A stretch of DNA of 64,000 bases, taken from NCBI RefSeq assembly GCF_042665525.1, contig NZ_JBHTCQ010000002.1, forward strand, positions 248,001-312,000, written 5' to 3'. Source of the DNA: Allobogoriella alba. GTDB lineage: Bacteria; Actinomycetota; Actinomycetes; Actinomycetales; Actinomycetaceae. The translations under genes and the position numbers were made by a program. The notes below the pieces were generated by a model. That model was not told the DNA's origin. It ran no database searches and saw only the letters and a list, made by a program, of their open reading frames with translations. Shown one piece after another: positions 43,926 through 52,947 of this stretch (position 1 is the first letter of the stretch; the number at the start of each line of letters is the position of its first letter).

Positions 43926-44762
43926 TCACGCGCTCGGACGTTCGCTACCAGCACCCCGGTCACCGAGCAGCGACCTCATCTTGTCCGCGATCATCTCGGT
44001 GGCCCGCCGCGGGGCGAGGCGGGCGAACCGGTCCAGCATCCGTGCGTCGCTGCCGATGGTGATGCGGTAGGGGCCGCTCTGCACCGCCTCGACGATCTGC
44101 CGGGCGGCGAGCGGCGCCGGAGTCGTCTTCGGCGTCGTCTGCTCCGCCGGCTGGTCCCGGCCCGCGATGTCCACACCAGAGTTCGTGGCAATGCCGGTGG
44201 CCACCGCGCCGGGGAAGACGACCGTGACCCTGACGGGCGTGTCCTTGAGCTCGGCGTACAGGCCCTCGGTGAAGAGCTTCACCGCCGCCTTGGACGCCCC
44301 GTAGGCCGACTGCCCGGGCACGGGCGCGAGCGCGCCCATGCTGCTGACGTTGACCAGGGCGGCCTCGGGCCGCCCGAGCAGGTGCGGCAGGAACGCCTTG
44401 ACCGAGTTGACGACACCCCAGAAGTTCACCGCCATGACCTTCTCGATCTGCTCGTGGGTCAGGTCCTCGACGCGGACGAACGGCTGGATGATGCCGGCGA
44501 CGTTGAGGAGACCGTCCACCTGCCCGTGCGCGGCCGTGACGGCCTCGGGAAGCGCGTCGACGGCGGCGCGATCCGTCAGGTCGACGGCGTGGGTCGACAG
44601 CCGCGTACCGGCGTCGGCGAGCTTGGTGGTCTCGGCCAGACCCGCCTCGCTGACGTCGACGCCGGCGACCCGGGCGCCGCGGCCGAGCAGGGCGAGCACC
44701 ACCTCGCGGCCGATGCCGTTGCCGGCTCCGGTGACGACGAACACCTTGCCTGAGATCTCCAC
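43926..44762 (-). CDS. short-chain dehydrogenase/reductase (SDR)
   Basis: 278 residues. Rossmann motif VTGAGNGIGRE, NVAG near residue 88, and catalytic Ser-Tyr-Lys in NVSSMGA and SAYGASKAAV. The start is GTG at 44762 behind GAGGAGCG. It follows the secreted hydrolase by about 70 nt in the same direction and closes the PhnD-type transporter/P450 operon. It probably oxidises an alcohol made by the P450 or released by the hydrolase. The long C-terminal tail resembles SDRs acting on steroids or terpenoid alcohols. Confidence 0.88.
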   Translation of the reverse strand: MEISGKVFVVTGAGNGIGREVVLALLGRGARVAGVDVSEAGLAETTKLADAGTRLSTHAVDLTDRAAVDALPEAVTAAHGQVDGLLNVAGIIQPFVRVEDLTHEQIEKVMAVNFWGVVNSVKAFLPHLLGRPEAALVNVSSMGALAPVPGQSAYGASKAAVKLFTEGLYAELKDTPVRVTVVFPGAVATGIATNSGVDIAGRDQPAEQTTPKTTPAPLAARQIVEAVQSGPYRITIGSDARMLDRFARLAPRRATEMIADKMRSLLGDRGAGSERPSA

Positions 44763-44832
44763 TATTCGCTCCTCGACTCTCGATTCGGGCTGCCAGTCTC
44801 TCGCAAACGGCACTCCATCACCTTGGGGGCGC

Positions 44833-46215
44833 TCAGCGGTCCCGGACCGGGTAGTACGGGCGGAGGAAGTCGTCGACGCGAAGGCGAGCGAACTCGGCGG
44901 TACCGAGGTCGATCGGGCTGGTTGCGTCGATCCGGGCCGCACGCGCGTCGAGTGACGCGCTCGTCGCCAGGTCACCCCACCGACCGGTCGTGATGCGGTC
45001 CTCGAGCGCCGTCAGCGCGGCCAGGGTCTCGGCGGCGGTGTAGCCGCAGTGGCCGGGACGGTCGACGAACGCCTGCCGGAGCAGGCGGGCGTTCCCGGAC
45101 GCGGCGACGGCGTCGGCATAGGCACTCGCCTGGGTGACGGTCGGTGCGGTGTCGCCGGACTCGTGCAGCGTCAGCACCGGGTCGGCGATGTCGCCGCTCG
45201 GCGTGGCGTTCGCCAGCATGTACTCCACGGCGTCCGGGTCGGCCTCGATGCGTTCGGTGGCGTTCAGGCGGTCCAGATCGGCCTGGAGGTCCAGCCCGGC
45301 GTCCCGGTACAGCGCGCGGACCAGCCGGACGTTCCCGGACCGTGCCAGCTGCTCGCGGTAGTCCACGCCGGTGTTCCAGGAGAAGTTGCCGCCGGCACGT
45401 GCTTCCAAGGGCTGCCGCGGCGAGAAGACGGACCACATGAAGGCCGCGTACTGCTGCTCCTGCTGCGCGGCCCAGTCGCGCGGGCCGGGCCGGTCGGTGC
45501 CGGGCTCGGTCCAGGTGGGGAGCTGGGCGAAGGCCGCGGCCAGGGCGATTCGTGCGCGACCGGCCGCGCTGCCCTGCGCGGCGTCGAGCACCTCTCGCGC
45601 CGCGGCCGCACGGCCGACCTCGTCGTCGACGTCGACCAGCTCGATCGCCTCGTTGTCCGGGGCGAGCAGGGTGCGGAACGCGAACGAGGCGTCCAGCCCG
45701 GCGTTGAGCATCCCGACCGCCCCGGCGACCGACCCGCACAGGGGAAGGGCGCCGTCGAACACCTCCGGATGGACCTCGAGCAGGGCCGCGGACGTCAGCC
45801 CGCCCATGGACGTGCCCCAGGCGATGGTGCGGTCCGGTGCTCCGAGGTGCTCTGCCGCGACGGCGACGACGTCGTCCTGGTCCCGCAGCAGGTCCGCGAC
45901 CGCCCAGCCGGCGGTGGGCGGCTGCGAGCCGGACAGGGCGTACCCCTCGGCCAGCAGCCACGAACGCGTGGCGGCGGACGGCGCGCTCTCCGCGGGCCCG
46001 CCCCCGTCACCGCCGATGTACCCGGGGCTGAAGACCAGGAGGGTTCCGTTCCAGCTCTCGGGGACCTCCAGGACGTACTGGGCGCCGCTGTCCAGCTCGC
46101 CGGTCACGGTCGAGGACGCCCCGGCGGCCGGCGGTACGGCGGCCTGTGGGACGGCGGGCGTGGCGGCCAGCAGCGTGAGGCCGACGGCGGCGGCGGTGGC
46201 GATGAGAGGTCTCAC
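44833..46215 (-). CDS. secreted alpha/beta hydrolase (serine esterase-like)
   Basis: 460 residues with a signal peptide (LIATAAAVGLTLLAATPAVPQA). The nucleophile elbow is WGTSMGG, a probable catalytic Asp lies in LHESGD, and the His in RPGHCGYT near the C-terminus. It is a paralogue of the protein at 61157-62494, with matching order and motifs. The start is GTG at 46215, overlapping the PaaX stop (GTGA), with GAAGGAG upstream. It likely cleaves an ester or similar bond outside the cell and feeds the co-encoded transporter. Confidence 0.85.
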   Translation of the reverse strand: MRPLIATAAAVGLTLLAATPAVPQAAVPPAAGASSTVTGELDSGAQYVLEVPESWNGTLLVFSPGYIGGDGGGPAESAPSAATRSWLLAEGYALSGSQPPTAGWAVADLLRDQDDVVAVAAEHLGAPDRTIAWGTSMGGLTSAALLEVHPEVFDGALPLCGSVAGAVGMLNAGLDASFAFRTLLAPDNEAIELVDVDDEVGRAAAAREVLDAAQGSAAGRARIALAAAFAQLPTWTEPGTDRPGPRDWAAQQEQQYAAFMWSVFSPRQPLEARAGGNFSWNTGVDYREQLARSGNVRLVRALYRDAGLDLQADLDRLNATERIEADPDAVEYMLANATPSGDIADPVLTLHESGDTAPTVTQASAYADAVAASGNARLLRQAFVDRPGHCGYTAAETLAALTALEDRITTGRWGDLATSASLDARAARIDATSPIDLGTAEFARLRVDDFLRPYYPVRDR

Positions 46216-47129
46216 GGCGATCTCCTTCGACCGGTGGGGGCGGTCTCGGCACGGTGGCCCCGGAAGGTGTGGTGGGTGACCAGACCGGCGAGGTCCGGGG
46301 CGTGCTCGGCGACGATGCCGCGGAACCGCCGCTGCGCCGTCGGGCCGAGCCCGTCGTAGATCCGCACGCAGGCGGCGCGCGCCGCCGTCCCGGGCCACCC
46401 GGGCGGCAGCAGCTGCTCGGGGAGCTGCGGGTCGTCGGCCATGACACGCCGCCAGGCCGCCATGGTCTCGGTGCGGACGCGGAGCGCCCGCGACGGGTCG
46501 GACGCGCCGGGCTCGGCGTCGACGCCGCGGACCTTCTTGGTGAACGCTCGGTACCGCGCCGCGATGGAGTCCAGGTCGAACGCCTCGGTGAGGTCCCGCT
46601 CGCCGCCGAGGGGGACGTGCTGGCCCCGGAAGACCGTGAGCCGGCCCGTGGTGGCGTGGGCATCGAGCGTGGCGAGCTCGTCCGGTCGGTGCCAGGGCGA
46701 GATCCAGGAACCGTCGTCGAGCCGCCCGAACCGCAGCCGCCGCAGGGACTCGCGCAGCAGCCGGCGGGTACCGGGGTCCGGTGCCGAGAACGACACGACC
46801 GTCCACTGCCCGTCCCACGACTCCGGCCCGGGCGGGCCGAACACGTTGCGCACGTGCCGCTGGATCACGTCCTCGCTCTTGGGCGGCACCGCGTACCACG
46901 TCTGCCGGCCGCGCCGCTCGCTGACCAGGAAGCCCCTGGCCGCCAGCCGCTGGATCGCCGCCCGGGCACTCGCGCTGGTGATGCCGAACTCGCCGAGCAG
47001 CTGGACCAGGACCGCCGAGGGCAGCGGGTCCGAGCGCGCGAACCAGTAGTCCCCGAGCAGGGTGGTGAGCAGCCGCTGCGGCTGCGCCCCCCGCTGGCGG
47101 CGGGGGAGGTGAGCGGCTCGTTCGCTCAT
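46212..47129 (-). CDS. PaaX-family transcriptional regulator
   Basis: 305 residues. An N-terminal winged helix (SAVLVQLLGEFGITSASARAAIQRLAARGFL) is followed by the PaaX central domain (SWDGQWTVVSFSAPDPGTRRLLRESLRRLRFG) and C-terminal domain. Members often respond to aryl-CoA thioesters. Its ATG overlaps the P450 stop, and its end overlaps the hydrolase start. It probably controls the whole operon from the dyad upstream of the PhnD-like gene. A CoA-ester effector is plausible given the neighbouring CoA-transferase operon. Confidence 0.9.
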   Translation of the reverse strand: MSERAAHLPRRQRGAQPQRLLTTLLGDYWFARSDPLPSAVLVQLLGEFGITSASARAAIQRLAARGFLVSERRGRQTWYAVPPKSEDVIQRHVRNVFGPPGPESWDGQWTVVSFSAPDPGTRRLLRESLRRLRFGRLDDGSWISPWHRPDELATLDAHATTGRLTVFRGQHVPLGGERDLTEAFDLDSIAARYRAFTKKVRGVDAEPGASDPSRALRVRTETMAAWRRVMADDPQLPEQLLPPGWPGTAARAACVRIYDGLGPTAQRRFRGIVAEHAPDLAGLVTHHTFRGHRAETAPTGRRRSP

Positions 47130-48337
47130 GGCGCGTCCTCGGTGGCGGGCACCAGGCGGAGCGGCACCGAGCGCGGCCCGAACTCGAGCCAGTTCATCAT
47201 CTCGACCTCGCCGTCGAGCCCGAAGGACGCGGTGCGGGTCAGCAGCACGTCCAGGGCGATGACGAGCTCGGACCGGCCCATGGACGCCGCGGGGCAGCGG
47301 TGCGCGCCGCGGCCGAACGCGAGGTGCTTGTTCGGACGGCGGTCCAGCCGGAACGTGTCGACGTCGTCGAACCTCGTCTCGTCACGGTTGGCCGACGGGT
47401 AGATCAGGGTGATCGGCTCACCCGCGCGGACCAGCCGGCCGCGGACCTCCACGTCGCGGTTCGCGGTGCGCGCGAACACCCGGTACGGCGCGTACAGGCG
47501 CAGCAGCTCCTCGACCGCGGCGGGCAGCAGCGCCCGGTCCCGGCGCAGCCGGTCCTGCAGGTTGGGATCCTGGGCGAGGTGGGCGACGGCGCTGCCGAGC
47601 ACCGCCTGCGGTGCGCCCATCCCGGCCACGATCAGCTGCCGGACGGTGGCGACGGCGGTCTGCTCGGTGACCACCGCGTTGTCCGGGTCGGTCGCCGCCC
47701 GGCGCAGATCCCGCACCAGGGTGCCGGGGTCGTCGGCGTCGTAGAGGTCTCGGGCGATGGCGTAGAGCTCGTCGCTGGCGGCCAGGACGGCCAGCTTGTC
47801 CATGTCCTGGATCGCGAAGGCGTACCGCACCCCGATCTCCCGCACCCGTAGCGCGACCTCGGTCGGCACCCGGAGGTACTCGGCGAAGCACTGCGCCACG
47901 TAGGGCATCGCGACGTCCTGGGCGTAGTCGCAGGCCCCGTGCGCGAGCCACGGGTCGAGCAGTGTCTCGGCCGCCGCGGTGAAGCGGGGCTCCAGCGCCT
48001 TCACCTCGGCCCGGCGGAAGCTCGGATCGATCACCTCGCGGAAGGCGGTCTGCTCCGGCGGGTCGTAGTGCAGCGGCGGCCGGCGGGCGGTGCGCGGCAC
48101 GTGCGGGACCACGTTCTGGGTGGCGGTGCTGAAGGTCTCCGTGTCGCGTGCGATGGCGACGACGTCGTCGTACGTGGTCGCGGACCAGAAGCCGCCGAAC
48201 GCCTCGCTCCACGGGAACGGGTTGTCCCGCCGCAACCGGGCGTACGTGACCTGGGCACTGCCGAAGGTCTCCGGCTCGGTGGGGTCCCACTCGGAGTCAC
48301 GGACGGGGCAGCCACCCGGCGGGATCTGGTCACTCAT
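47126..48337 (-). CDS. cytochrome P450
   Basis: 403 residues. The heme-ligand loop is FGRGAHRCPA (Cys348) and the ExxR pair is EELLR (Glu277/Arg280). The I helix reads AGMGAPQ (238-244), so the usual acid-alcohol pair is absent, as also known for some aromatic O-demethylase P450s. The start is ATG at 48337 behind AAAGGTGG. It lies between the transporter genes and PaaX in one operon. No ferredoxin or reductase is encoded next to it. Confidence 0.9.
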   Translation of the reverse strand: MSDQIPPGGCPVRDSEWDPTEPETFGSAQVTYARLRRDNPFPWSEAFGGFWSATTYDDVVAIARDTETFSTATQNVVPHVPRTARRPPLHYDPPEQTAFREVIDPSFRRAEVKALEPRFTAAAETLLDPWLAHGACDYAQDVAMPYVAQCFAEYLRVPTEVALRVREIGVRYAFAIQDMDKLAVLAASDELYAIARDLYDADDPGTLVRDLRRAATDPDNAVVTEQTAVATVRQLIVAGMGAPQAVLGSAVAHLAQDPNLQDRLRRDRALLPAAVEELLRLYAPYRVFARTANRDVEVRGRLVRAGEPITLIYPSANRDETRFDDVDTFRLDRRPNKHLAFGRGAHRCPAASMGRSELVIALDVLLTRTASFGLDGEVEMMNWLEFGPRSVPLRLVPATEDAP

Positions 48338-48363
48338 CGTTCTCATCCACCTTTCCGGTCACC

Positions 48364-50001
48364 TCAGAAGACCTTCCGCCGGACCCACCGGGCCGCCGAC
48401 TCGATGCCGAGCACCACGACGACGAGCAGGACGAGGATCGCGCTGGTGGTCTCGTAACGGAGCGTGCCGACCGACTCGTGCAGCAGGAACCCGATACCGC
48501 CCGCGCCGACGATGCCGAGCACGGTGGACTCACGCAGCGCCAGGTCGGAGGTGAACAGGCCGTTGCCGAGGAAGGAGGGCACGAACTGCGGCCAGACAGC
48601 GCTGACGAACACCTGGACGCGGGAGGCCCCGGTGGCCTCCAGCGCCTCGCGCGGCAGCGGGTCCAGGCTCTCCAGCGCGTCCGTGAAGAACTTCGCCGCT
48701 AGGGCGGTGCACGAGATCGCCAGCGCCAGGAAGCCGGGGAACGGGCCGAGCCCGAGGGCGGCCACGAACAGCAGCGCGAAGACGAGGTCCGGGACGCCGC
48801 GCATGAGCACGACCACCAGCCGCACCGCGCCGTTGAACGCGCGACTCCGGACCAGCAGGTCGGTCGAGAGCACGGCGAGGACGAGGCCGGCCACGACCCC
48901 GACGGTGGTCGCGCTGATCGCCATGAGCAGGCTTTCCAGCACCCCGAGGAAGACGGCGCCGCTGAGCGCGGGCGGCACCATCCCAGTGAGCAGCCGCCCC
49001 ACCGCCGGGATCGACTCCCGCACGCGGGCGAGGTCGGCGTCGAGCGACCAGAGCGAGACGGCGAACAGCGCCACGACGGCGAGACCGAGCGCGAGGCGCC
49101 GCCGCCGTGGCCCGTCCCAGCCGACCGCGTGTGGCACGCGGCCGGCGGGCAGCAGGTGGGCGGTGGTGCCGGAGTGGCGGTGCACGGACAGGCGACGTCG
49201 CACCGTGACGGAGATGACCTCGAGGAGCAGGATGAGGCCGATGATGACCAGCACGATCCCGGCGGCGCGGCGGTAGTCCAGGCTGCCCATCGCGGTCTGC
49301 AGGGCCACGCCGATCCCTCCGGCGCCGACGATGCCGAGCACCGCGGAGGCGCGGATGTTGATGTCGAGCCGGTACAGCACGATCCCGGTGAGCGCGGGCA
49401 ACGACCGCGAGAACACGGTGGCGACGAACGTCTGGAGGCGGCCCGCACCGGTCGCGGTCACCGCGTCCTGGGGGCGTCGGTCGAGCTCCTCGAGGTGGTC
49501 GGCGTACAGCTTGGCGATCATCCCGACCGAGTGCACCGTGACGGCGAGCCCGCCGGCCATCGGGCCGATGCCGAAGAGCCGGACGAAGATGATCGCGAAC
49601 ACCAGGCTGGGGATGGCACGGGTGATGACGACGACGAGGCGCGCCGCACCCTGCACCACGCGGTTGCCCGTCCAGGTCGCCGCGCAGACGGCACCGAGCG
49701 GCACGGACGCCAGGGCTGCCAGGGACGTCCCCGCGACCGCGATCAGCAGAGTCTCCAGGACCAGGCGCGCAACCGTCGCCGGCGAGCCGAACGTGGGGGG
49801 CGTCATCCGGCCGAGCAGGTTCCGGGTGTCCTCCCACCCGGCGACGAGGGACGAGGGGGAGACGTCGATCCACCAGAAGCCGAAGAGGGACACGCCCACG
49901 TAGACGACCGGCAGCAGGGCGACGAGCCAGGCCTGGGACCTGGGCGCCGCGCCCGCGGCCGACCCGGCCCGGACGGGCTGCGCCACTGCCGTCTCAGCCA
50001 T
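48364..50001 (-). CDS. fused PhnE-type ABC transporter permease
   Basis: 545 residues made of two PhnE-like halves. Each has the EAA-type motif (RAIPSLVFAIIFVRLFG and MRGVPDLVFALLFVAALG) and the paired ends VLGIVGAGGIGVALQ and VLGIVGAGGIGFLLH. The duplication lets one chain form the whole membrane channel. It overlaps the PhnC-type ATPase gene by 8 nt. Its family moves phosphonates or phosphate esters, but no C-P bond-cleaving genes are present, so the cargo here is uncertain. Confidence 0.9.
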   Translation of the reverse strand: MAETAVAQPVRAGSAAGAAPRSQAWLVALLPVVYVGVSLFGFWWIDVSPSSLVAGWEDTRNLLGRMTPPTFGSPATVARLVLETLLIAVAGTSLAALASVPLGAVCAATWTGNRVVQGAARLVVVITRAIPSLVFAIIFVRLFGIGPMAGGLAVTVHSVGMIAKLYADHLEELDRRPQDAVTATGAGRLQTFVATVFSRSLPALTGIVLYRLDINIRASAVLGIVGAGGIGVALQTAMGSLDYRRAAGIVLVIIGLILLLEVISVTVRRRLSVHRHSGTTAHLLPAGRVPHAVGWDGPRRRRLALGLAVVALFAVSLWSLDADLARVRESIPAVGRLLTGMVPPALSGAVFLGVLESLLMAISATTVGVVAGLVLAVLSTDLLVRSRAFNGAVRLVVVLMRGVPDLVFALLFVAALGLGPFPGFLALAISCTALAAKFFTDALESLDPLPREALEATGASRVQVFVSAVWPQFVPSFLGNGLFTSDLALRESTVLGIVGAGGIGFLLHESVGTLRYETTSAILVLLVVVVLGIESAARWVRRKVF

Positions 50002-50761
50002 GCCCGGCCTCGGCGGCGTAGACCGCGCGCATGGCGGCCTCGTCGAGCTCGCCCGCCGGCCGGTCGAGGACCTTGTGCCCGCCCCGCAGCGCGACCACGC
50101 GGTCCGCGACCTGGAGCGCGAGGTCGACCTGGTGCAGGGAGCACAGCACCGTCCGGCCGTCCTCCTTCGCGATGCGGCCGAGGACGTCGAGCACGGCCAC
50201 CGAGGTGGCCGGGTCGAGGGAGGCGACCGGCTCGTCGGCGAGGATGACCCGCGGGTCCTGCATCAGCGTCCGGGCGATGGCCACCCGCTGCTGCTGACCG
50301 CCGGAGAGGGTGTCGCACCGCTGGAAGCGATGCTCGACCAGGCCCACCCGCTCGAGGTTCTCCACGGCCCGGGCCCGGAGGCTCGCCGGGTAGGTCATCA
50401 CGCCGTACCGGGGCAGCCGGAGCGTGGCCAGCGCACCCATGAGGACGTTCTCCAGCGCGGTCAGGCGGCCCACCAGGCCGAAGTCCTGGAAGACGAAGCC
50501 GACGTCGCGGCGCAGTGTCCGCAGCGCTCGCCGCGAGCAGGCTGCCGGGTCGGTCCCCAGGACCTCGACCGTGCCGGAGTCCGGCGCGTGCATGCCGTTG
50601 AGAAGCCGCAGCAGCGTGGACTTCCCCGCGCCGGAAGGGCCCACGAGCGCGACGAACTCGCCCTGGGCGGCGTCGAGGCCGACCCGGTCCAGCACCGGGC
50701 CGGCACCGAAGGACTTGGTCACGTCGGCGAGGCGGACGCGCGTGGGCGATGTGTCAGTCAC
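49994..50761 (-). CDS. PhnC-type ABC transporter ATP-binding protein
   Basis: 255 residues with Walker A GPSGAGKST, Q-loop FVFQDFGLV, signature LSGGQQQRVAIAR, Walker B RVILADEP and H-loop SLHQ. The start is GTG at 50761, overlapping the end of the binding-protein gene by 8 nt. It energises the fused permease downstream. Confidence 0.93.
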   Translation of the reverse strand: MTDTSPTRVRLADVTKSFGAGPVLDRVGLDAAQGEFVALVGPSGAGKSTLLRLLNGMHAPDSGTVEVLGTDPAACSRRALRTLRRDVGFVFQDFGLVGRLTALENVLMGALATLRLPRYGVMTYPASLRARAVENLERVGLVEHRFQRCDTLSGGQQQRVAIARTLMQDPRVILADEPVASLDPATSVAVLDVLGRIAKEDGRTVLCSLHQVDLALQVADRVVALRGGHKVLDRPAGELDEAAMRAVYAAEAGHG

Positions 50762-51722
50762 CTTCGGTGCAGACCTCCGCCTCGGTGACCTCGCAGATCT
50801 CCCGGATCGGGTCGTACGCGGCGTCGTCGGTGGGCACGAACGCATAGGCGCCGGTGCCACCCCACATGCAGGACGGCTCTCCCGCGACGTCGCCCCACGG
50901 CTCGGGGGCCGGTTGCTCGGCGCCCTCGCAGAAGCCCGCCTCGGCGGCAGAGACGGCGTCGTAGCTGGTGAGTGCGTCGGTGATCTGGGTCCGCAGCTCC
51001 TCGTCCAGCCAGTTGCCGACGACGAACGGCGGGCCGGGGACCACAGAGGACTCCCAGACGACCTCGACCTCGTCCGGGTCGAGCTCACCCCTGGCCGGGA
51101 GGAGCACGTCGACGAACGTGGCGGCCGCGAACGCCAGGTCGCAGTCGCCGGCGAGCATCGAGGAGAGCGCGGTGTCGTGACCGCCGGCGTACGTCGGGCT
51201 GACGTCGGCCTCCGGGTCGACGCCGGCCTCGATCAGCCCCGCTGCCGGAGCCAGGTACCCGGTGGTGGACGCCGGGTCGGTGAAGCACACGTCCGCGCCG
51301 GCGGCGTCGCCCAGGGAGGTGATGTCCGAACCGGCAGGGACCACCCCGTAGGCGGGGACGCCCGGGTCCATGCCAGGGCCGAGGACGTCGACGGCGACCG
51401 GGGTGACGTCCGCCCTGGTGCTGGCGAGGAAGTAGCTGAACGCGCCGTAGACGGCGATGTCCACGCGCTCGGAGACCTGCGCCTCGATGACACCGCTGTT
51501 GCTGCTGACGGCCTCGAACGTGACCTCGCGACCGAGCTCGTGCTCGAGGGCGGCAACCACCGGCTCGAACGAGGCCTCGAGCTCCTCGCTGGCCTCCGCG
51601 GGCACCGCCGCCAGCACGAGCGCGTCGTCCCCGCCGCGGGCGTTCGGGCTCTCGCCGCAGGCGGCGAGGGCGGCGGCCATCGCCGCGCCCAGCGCCGCGG
51701 CGACGATCTGCTTCTTCTTCAT
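50754..51722 (-). CDS. PhnD-like substrate-binding lipoprotein
   Basis: 322-residue lipoprotein (lipobox LAAC, Cys22) of the phosphonate/phosphite binding family. It has the motif AVYGAFSYFLAS and the loop FTDPASTTGYLAP that in family members contacts the ligand head group. The C-terminal ~70 residues hold four cysteines, unusual for a PhnD, and could form disulfides. It opens the operon. Given its partners (P450, PaaX, hydrolase, SDR) the ligand may be an oxyanion-bearing organic acid rather than a phosphonate. Confidence 0.88.
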   Translation of the reverse strand: MKKKQIVAAALGAAMAAALAACGESPNARGGDDALVLAAVPAEASEELEASFEPVVAALEHELGREVTFEAVSSNSGVIEAQVSERVDIAVYGAFSYFLASTRADVTPVAVDVLGPGMDPGVPAYGVVPAGSDITSLGDAAGADVCFTDPASTTGYLAPAAGLIEAGVDPEADVSPTYAGGHDTALSSMLAGDCDLAFAAATFVDVLLPARGELDPDEVEVVWESSVVPGPPFVVGNWLDEELRTQITDALTSYDAVSAAEAGFCEGAEQPAPEPWGDVAGEPSCMWGGTGAYAFVPTDDAAYDPIREICEVTEAEVCTEGD

Positions 51723-51774
51723 GGGACGCGACCTTCTTCTTCGTGTCGGGAGGGGAGATGGAGTTCGTGACAAC

Positions 51775-51794
51775 CGACCACACCTACGTGGTCG
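51775..51794. promoter_or_regulatory. dyad upstream of the PhnD-like operon
   Basis: CGACCAC (51775-51781) and GTGGTCG (51788-51794) are perfect 7-bp arms 6 bp apart, about 53 nt before the start of the PhnD-like gene. It is a candidate PaaX operator. Confidence 0.4.
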
Positions 51795-51871
51795 ATCGGG
51801 CGGAAAAGTGTTGCCTGTCGCTGCTGCGTCACTGCCTCGAGCGATGTGGTGTGTGCGCCAGGATGGCAGTG

Positions 51872-51892
51872 ATCGTTGAAGGCGTCAACGAT
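51872..51892. promoter_or_regulatory. 21-bp palindrome between divergent operons
   Basis: ATCGTTGA and TCAACGAT are perfect 8-bp arms around AGGCG, about 30 bp upstream of the MarR-like site and 105 nt before the amino-acid-type binding protein. The regulator is unknown. Confidence 0.45.
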
Positions 51893-51921
51893 TCATCGCG
51901 GCCGTCGCAGCCCGGACGGAG

Positions 51922-51938
51922 TATCAAGTTCTATGATA
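51922..51938. promoter_or_regulatory. MarR-like dyad over the -10 of the CoA operon
   Basis: TATCAAG-TTC-TATGATA fits TATCAAG-N3-CTTGATA with two mismatches. The right half contains TATGAT (51932-51937), a good -10 box for the operon starting at 51998. The candidate regulator is the MarR protein at 60576-61112. Confidence 0.5.
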
Positions 51939-51997
51939 TTTTCCGTTGCGCATGACTCGGCCGTGAACCCCTCCAACCACGACGATGTGGAGATGTC

Positions 51998-52930
51998 ATG
52001 ACACGGACAAGACTGGCTCCCACCGCCGCGGTCGCGGGCGTGCTCCTCGCCCTCGCCGCATGCACGTCGGGCACCGGCGGCGGCGATACCGGCGGTGACG
52101 CCGGCGGCGGCTCGCCGGGCGCATCGGGTGAGGTCAACCCGGACGCGCCCCTGTACGACCAGCTTCCCCCGGAGATCCAGGACGCGGGCGCCATCACGAT
52201 CGCGACCGACACCCACCCGCCGTACCGCACCGTCGAGGACGGCGGCGAGGTCACCGGGATCGACCCCGACCTGCAGGTCGCGCTCGCCGAGCAGCTCGGC
52301 GTCCCGTTCGAGCCACAGCTCACCAGCGGCCTGGACGCGATCCTCACCGGGATGCTCTCCGGCCGGTACGACGCCTTCAACGGCCCCGTCCGCACGACCC
52401 CGGAACGGGAGGCGGACTTCGACGCCGTGGTCTGGATGACCACCCGGACGTCCTACGTCTACTCCGCCGAGCGGCAGGACGAGCTCGGCGAGCCGACCGC
52501 ACTCTGCGGTGCCCGCGTGGCCGGCGTGACCGGCTCGGTCACGGAGAGCCAGCTCGAGCTCTACAACGAGTGGTGCGCGGGCGAGGGGCTCGAGCCGGCG
52601 GAGTTCATGGGCTTCGACGACACCAACTCGACCTTCCTCGCCGTCAACTCCGACCGGGCCGACTACGCCGGCACCACCGAGTCGGCCGCGCTCGATCTCC
52701 AGGCGAGCGACCCCGGCACGTACGAGTACATCGTCCAGACGGACGAGCAGGGCGCAGGCACCGACCAGCTCGCCATGTTCATGCCCAAGGGCAACGGCCT
52801 GGCCGAACCCATGCACGCCGCCTTCGAGGCCATCTTCGAGAACGGCGAGTACGAACGGGTCATGGGCGAGTGGGGCCTCGAGGACGTCATGGTCGACGCG
52901 CCCACGCTCAACCCGATGAGCGGCCAGTAG
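51998..52930 (+). CDS. polar-amino-acid-type substrate-binding lipoprotein
   Basis: 310 residues. Lipobox LAAC (Cys22) and a long Gly/Ala linker are followed by an SBP_bac_3 domain with ITIATDTHPPYRTVEDG and GIDPDLQVALAEQLG. These normally bind amino acids or small carboxylates. It heads an eight-gene operon. The presence of a CoA-transferase downstream suggests a carboxylic acid as ligand. Confidence 0.9.
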   Translation: MTRTRLAPTAAVAGVLLALAACTSGTGGGDTGGDAGGGSPGASGEVNPDAPLYDQLPPEIQDAGAITIATDTHPPYRTVEDGGEVTGIDPDLQVALAEQLGVPFEPQLTSGLDAILTGMLSGRYDAFNGPVRTTPEREADFDAVVWMTTRTSYVYSAERQDELGEPTALCGARVAGVTGSVTESQLELYNEWCAGEGLEPAEFMGFDDTNSTFLAVNSDRADYAGTTESAALDLQASDPGTYEYIVQTDEQGAGTDQLAMFMPKGNGLAEPMHAAFEAIFENGEYERVMGEWGLEDVMVDAPTLNPMSGQ

Positions 52931-52947
52931 GTCTGCGGAGGTCCCCG

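Noticed and set aside
48364..51722. Phosphonate uptake and degradation locus
   Set aside because: The transporter is of the Phn class, but no C-P lyase, phosphonatase or phosphite dehydrogenase gene is present, so the substrate label was not applied.
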